Part shown: piece by piece, positions 62,068 through 64,000 of the stretch
Layout: each line of letters begins with the position of its first letter
How positions within the stretch are numbered: position 1 is the stretch's first letter
Notes under the pieces: generated by a model
Told to the model about the DNA's origin: nothing
Database searches by the model: none
The model's input: the letters and a program-made list of their open reading frames with translations, nothing else
NCBI GenBank assembly: GCA_046331705.1
Contig: JAXLQJ010000001.1
Span: forward strand, 124,001 to 188,000
Direction: 5' to 3'
Source: JADJOY01 sp046331705 [NCBI: bacterium]
Lineage (GTDB): Bacteria > JADJOY01
Length of the DNA: 64,000 nucleotides
Translations under genes and position numbers: made by a program

Positions 62068-63156
62068 TCAGCAGGGCGGCGCGCCCGTCTGGGCGCTCCA
62101 CCGGCACAAGTCGGGTGCCTCGAACGATTCGCGGAAGAGGCAGCTCGAGACCACGTGGCTCTCGCTGCAGTGCACCGCGCGATCCGAGGCGAGGCCCGCC
62201 GGGAACGAGAGGTTGGGATTCGTCCCAGCGAGCTCGCGAACGGGCGCCACGTCGCCGGTGTCGTCCTGGCCGAACCCGAGAACCGAGTCGAGTGAGGGTC
62301 CGTTCGTACCGTTGTCGCTCACCAGCATCTCGCCGCTCGCCGTGACGACTAGCCCGACGGGGAACTCGAGGCTCGTGGTCGGCCCGGCGATCATGCGCAG
62401 GCGAGGGTCGTTCCCGCTCGCGGTGCGCGCATACGTGGAGATCGACGGCGCCACGTCCACGACGATGAGCTCGTCGCGATCCAGGTCCACGAACGTCTGG
62501 CGCGGGTTGGCGGGCGCGAACGTGCCGTTGAGCGAGCGCTTGGGGGTGGCGTCGCCGGACGCGGTACGGTCGAAGACCGAAACCTCTTTGGGGCTGCCGA
62601 AGGCATCGCTCACGTAGACCTCGTCGTGAACGAGGTCGATCAGCAAGCTGACGGGGCCCGAGAGCCCCGTCGAGGCGCCGGTGATGGAGCGTTTGGGAGC
62701 GCTGTCGCCGCTCGCCCCGCGGTCGTACACGAGCACCTTGCCGTTGCTCGGGCTGGCCACCCAGAGCTCGTCGTTCTCGAGATCGAGCGCCAGCCCGCCC
62801 AGGAAGGTCGCGAGCTCGGTGGTCGCTCCCGCGAGCGTGCGGATCGGCGCGACGTTGCCGCTCGCGTCCATGGCGAAGACCAAGACGCTCCCGTTGCCGT
62901 TGGAGACGTAGATCTCGCGCCTGCCGAGATCGACCACGAGCCCGCTCGGGGCGAAGAGCGTGGTTGCGGCGCCCTCGATCGAGCGCAGCGGAGCCACGTC
63001 GCCCACGGCGCCGTCGGCGAAGACTCGGACGGCGGTCGAGGTGAGGACGAACATCTCGGAGCGAGCCGTCGCTGCCCAACCCACGAGCGCCACGAGCGCG
63101 ATGCTCGGCAACCAGCGGGGGATCAAACGGGGATGCCGAGCGGGCGAAGGTCGCAT
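62068..63156 (-). CDS. Secreted beta-propeller (NHL/YVTN-like) protein
   Basis: A 362-residue exported protein with a signal peptide (RWLPSIALVALVGWAATARS) and repeated ~45-residue beta-propeller blades. Repeats carry ...LDLENDELWVASPSNGKVLVYDRGASGDSAPKRSI and similar strings (GLVVDLGRREIYVSNGNGSVLVFAMDASG, TFVDLDRDELIVVD). The blades resemble NHL/YVTN propellers that bind proteins or glycans. The C-terminus (SCLFRESFEAPDLCRWSAQTGAPPC) is a diverged form of the FADGFESGG...WS tail. Ligand unknown. Confidence 0.84.
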   Translation of the reverse strand: MRPSPARHPRLIPRWLPSIALVALVGWAATARSEMFVLTSTAVRVFADGAVGDVAPLRSIEGAATTLFAPSGLVVDLGRREIYVSNGNGSVLVFAMDASGNVAPIRTLAGATTELATFLGGLALDLENDELWVASPSNGKVLVYDRGASGDSAPKRSITGASTGLSGPVSLLIDLVHDEVYVSDAFGSPKEVSVFDRTASGDATPKRSLNGTFAPANPRQTFVDLDRDELIVVDVAPSISTYARTASGNDPRLRMIAGPTTSLEFPVGLVVTASGEMLVSDNGTNGPSLDSVLGFGQDDTGDVAPVRELAGTNPNLSFPAGLASDRAVHCSESHVVSSCLFRESFEAPDLCRWSAQTGAPPC

Positions 63157-63371
63157 GGATTCCTCTTGCTCGCGGTCCGCGCAGCGCGCGCTGTTCCAGC
63201 GAGCACGTTCATCATGCGTGGGTGGTCCCTCCCTGTCCAGGATCGCGCGAGATCGGCCGGGTTACGGTGGCGACCATCTCGGCGCCGGAAGCTCGACTCG
63301 CTCGAGCTCGGGCCGAGCGCTGTCGCGATCGGCCGCGGCCGGATCGGCCACACGGCCCGCGCGGCCTGGGC

Positions 63372-64000
63372 TCACGAACCGCCGGCGAACGCGGACCAAT
63401 TCGAGTAGCCACCGGACTCGAAGCCGTCGGCGAAGATCAGGTTGACGATGATGTCGAAGGTCGCCGTCGCGGACTTCGCGGTGCTCATCGTCAACTCGCA
63501 GGCGCCGATTCCGCTGCACGCACCATCCCACCCGGTGAAGATCGAGCTCGCGGCGGGCACCGCTGTCAGCGTCACCACCGAATCCTCTGGGAAGCTCGCG
63601 GTGCAGGTCGATCCGCAATCGATGCCCGCCGGGGTGCTCTTCACGGTTCCGGCGCCGCTTCCCGCTTGGTGGATCGTGAGCGGGTTGGTCGGCAGCAGCG
63701 CGAACCTCGCCGTCACGCTCTTCGCGGCACTCATCGTCACCTGGCAGGTGCCCGATCCGCTGCAGGCACCACTCCACCCCGTGAAGCTCGAGTCCGCATC
63801 CGGCGTCGCGGTGAGCGTGACGACCTGGCCCTGTGGGAAGTTCTCGGAGCAGTCCGCTCCGCAGTCGATTCCTGGCAGGTCGCTCGTGGTGGTGCCCGTG
63901 CCGGTGCCCGATGAGCCGACGCTCAGCTTGTAGGTCGGCAGCAACGTGAAGGTCGCTGTCACCGACTTCGCGGCGCTCATCGTCACCTGGCACGCACCCG
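63372..64000 (-). CDS. Secreted InlB-like repeat protein with FADGFESGG tail, 5' end off the window
   Basis: The C-terminal 209 codons of a larger secreted protein; the start lies beyond the right edge. It contains two complete 82-residue repeats (63492-63737 and 63738-63983) and the start of a third. Each repeat has the pattern PGIDCG.DC...FP...VVTLTA.P...S.FTGW.GACSG.G.C..TMS.AKSVTA.F, the bacterial InlB B-like/FTGW repeat with paired cysteines. Such repeats are common in surface proteins. The chain ends in IFADGFESGGYSNWSAFAGGS. Function unknown; a surface or adhesion role is inferred. Confidence 0.82.
   Translation of the reverse strand, partial: GACQVTMSAAKSVTATFTLLPTYKLSVGSSGTGTGTTTSDLPGIDCGADCSENFPQGQVVTLTATPDADSSFTGWSGACSGSGTCQVTMSAAKSVTARFALLPTNPLTIHQAGSGAGTVKSTPAGIDCGSTCTASFPEDSVVTLTAVPAASSIFTGWDGACSGIGACELTMSTAKSATATFDIIVNLIFADGFESGGYSNWSAFAGGS
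63492..63983 (-). repeat. Two 246-bp direct repeats encoding the InlB-like units
   Basis: Two tandem units (63738-63983 and 63492-63737) of exactly 82 codons with similar nucleotide sequence. They mark a repeat-expanded gene and probably extend past the window edge. Confidence 0.7.

Overview
The window is a GC-rich, gene-dense stretch of chromosome from a Gram-negative bacterium. The Gram-negative calls are a FadL-type outer-membrane porin, lipoproteins, LspA and the lipid II flippase MurJ. A DWG-type Ser/Thr kinase, a VWA protein, FG-GAP and InlB-like secreted proteins and many PAS kinases fit Myxococcota or another former 'deltaproteobacterial' lineage. That placement is inference, because no rRNA or other phylogenetic marker gene is present. 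I see no tRNA, rRNA, CRISPR array, prophage or plasmid module. The only mobile-type gene is a REP-associated tyrosine transposase (RAYT).

Left third (1-22000): two tandem secreted subtilases (the first cut by the window edge); a kinase/cyclic-nucleotide-sensor fusion; a marR-thioesterase pair with a perfect palindromic operator; an FG-GAP secreted protein; an envelope operon (polysaccharide deacetylase, GNAT, CTP-dependent polyprenol-kinase-like protein); a PEBP protein; the tldD-pmbA protease pair; a GlcG-like protein; lspA with an ABM-domain gene; a HEAT-like protein; a VWA protein; and cstA-ybdD.

Middle (22000-47300): MATE exporter, AcpH-like/creatininase pair, HerA-like ATPase, PilZ protein, murJ, glgA, tex, aroG-type DAHP synthase, S4-domain protein, membrane proteins, the RAYT with its tandem repeats, and a lipoprotein-FadL-SRPBCC-SDR cluster that could handle a hydrophobic substrate. 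Dodecin and a cytochrome c lipoprotein follow.

Right third (47400-64000): recQ; a translationally coupled histidine kinase-response regulator-hybrid kinase cassette; a stand-alone molybdopterin oxidoreductase with its own candidate promoter; a GT39-like membrane glycosyltransferase; two integral membrane proteins; a beta-propeller secreted protein; and an InlB-like repeat protein cut by the right edge.

General features: many co-directional neighbours overlap by exactly 4 bp (ATGA or GTGA), which suggests translational coupling. Convergent gene pairs are often separated by a perfect GC-rich hairpin with no U-tract. A TAnnnT element lies 7-90 nt before many start codons and probably is the local -10 box; a few genes may be leaderless. 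Three unrelated secreted proteins end in a related FxDGFExGG...WS tail, the best candidate here for an undescribed sorting or processing signal.
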